Origin: Bacteroidota bacterium
Lineage (GTDB): Bacteria; Bacteroidota; Ignavibacteria; Kapaibacteriales; UBA2268
DNA length: 7,624 nt
Direction of reading: 5' to 3'
Assembly: GCA_022708005.1 (NCBI GenBank)
Contig: JAKIZN010000069.1
Coordinates: 1-7,624 of the forward strand
The notes beneath the pieces were generated by a model. The model searched no databases and was not told the DNA's origin. It worked only from the letters and a program-made list of their open reading frames with translations. This document shows positions 7,084 through 7,624 of the stretch, piece after piece. Position 1 is the stretch's first letter. Every line of letters starts with the position of its first letter. Made by a program: the position numbers and the translations under genes.

Positions 7084-7624
7084 ATGAGGAGTGAAGCAGA
7101 AAAAAAACCTTTAATCTTGATTGTCGATGATATCCCAAGAAATTTGCAAGTGCTTAGCAATGTACTCCATGCTGAACAATATCAAATTTCATTTGCTTCT
7201 AACGGGGTGCAGGCGCTAAGCGCTGTTGAAGCTAATTTGCCCGATTTGGTATTGCTCGATATTATGATGCCAGAGATGGATGGGTTTGAAGTTTGCGAAA
7301 GGCTAAAAAGCGACCCCAAAACAAGCGGCGTGCCAGTTATATTTCTTACAGGGAAAGCCGAAACGGAAGATATAGCAAATGGATTTAAGCTCGGAGCTGT
7401 TGATTACGTCACTAAGCCTTTCAATTCGACAGAGCTACTCAGTAGGGTCAAGACGCACTTAGATTTAAAGTTCTCTAAAGACGCAATTCTAAGTTATAGC
7501 AAGCAACTTGAGGAATATCAGGAAGAGCTAAAGCAGGTAATCGCATCGAAAGATAAATTCTTTTCGATAGTTGCCCACGACTTGCGTGGTCCTTTTACTG
7601 GCTTCCTTGGGCTTTCTGAACTGC
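7084..7624 (+). CDS. Receiver-histidine kinase, 5' part (cut by the window edge)
   Basis: There are 180 codons before the window ends. Residues 9-125 form a complete receiver: acidic pair D15/D16, phospho-acceptor D59 in LLDIMMPEMDG, T89 and K111 in TKPF. All catalytic positions are present, unlike in the two upstream proteins. A short coiled coil (about 137-157) leads into HisKA with H165 in the sequence VAHDLRGPF, the HDLR-type H-box. An ATPase domain should follow beyond the window. Proteins of this form (a receiver driving an attached kinase) usually take a phosphoryl group from a partner kinase and relay or modulate it. The eight-base gap after the second kinase makes the two upstream kinases the obvious candidates as donors, which is inference. 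No membrane segment is seen in the visible part. Confidence 0.93.
   Translation, partial: MRSEAEKKPLILIVDDIPRNLQVLSNVLHAEQYQISFASNGVQALSAVEANLPDLVLLDIMMPEMDGFEVCERLKSDPKTSGVPVIFLTGKAETEDIANGFKLGAVDYVTKPFNSTELLSRVKTHLDLKFSKDAILSYSKQLEEYQEELKQVIASKDKFFSIVAHDLRGPFTGFLGLSEL

Noticed and set aside
1..7624. tRNA, rRNA, CRISPR array, insertion sequence or transposase
   Set aside because: No transposase frame, no regularly spaced repeats and no recognisable RNA-gene pattern were seen on either strand; this was by reading and not by a covariance search.

Overview
The window is AT-rich bacterial chromosome with four protein genes. Two read outward from a 657-base gap. On the minus strand is a flagellin gene, cut by the left edge of the window. 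On the plus strand is a tight three-gene cluster of sensor histidine kinases; its third gene is cut by the right edge. Good Shine-Dalgarno sequences precede the flagellin, the second kinase and the third kinase. The third kinase has the form receiver, coiled coil, then an HDLRGPF-type H-box, which is frequent in Bacteroidota and their relatives. Flagellin plus Shine-Dalgarno use argues against classical Bacteroidia and leans to the Ignavibacteria/Kapabacteria/Chlorobi side of that group. This placement is an inference from style only.

Layout: 1-858 (minus) flagellin, first 286 codons. 859-1515 divergent intergenic region. It holds a hairpin in the flagellin leader, a sigma-54-like promoter candidate for flagellin, a 19-bp perfect palindrome (1266-1284), a pair of 12-bp inverted repeats (1213-1224 and 1347-1358) that bracket it, and a sigma-70-like promoter candidate for the kinase operon. 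1516-4779 (plus) is an N-terminal cysteine-containing domain, three PAS domains, HisKA, HATPase, a degenerate receiver and a helical tail. 4763-7075 (plus) is a pseudo-receiver, PAS, HisKA, HATPase, a second pseudo-receiver and the same helical tail. 7084-7624 (plus) starts with an intact receiver and continues into a histidine kinase cut at its phospho-histidine helix.

How they may work together: the first two kinases are soluble (no membrane segments seen) and have intact kinase cores, but their receiver domains have lost acidic-pocket or phospho-acceptor residues. The second kinase has two receiver-like domains and neither can be phosphorylated in the usual way (Asp to Glu at 70, Asp to Asn at 596). 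Both end in a matching C-terminal helical module that lacks an HPt motif. The only complete receiver in view belongs to the third gene. The simplest model is a cytosolic multi-kinase complex in which the first two proteins sense and exchange signals through non-phosphorylatable receivers, with the third or an off-window regulator taking the phosphoryl group. A link to flagellar control is suggested only by the divergent arrangement.
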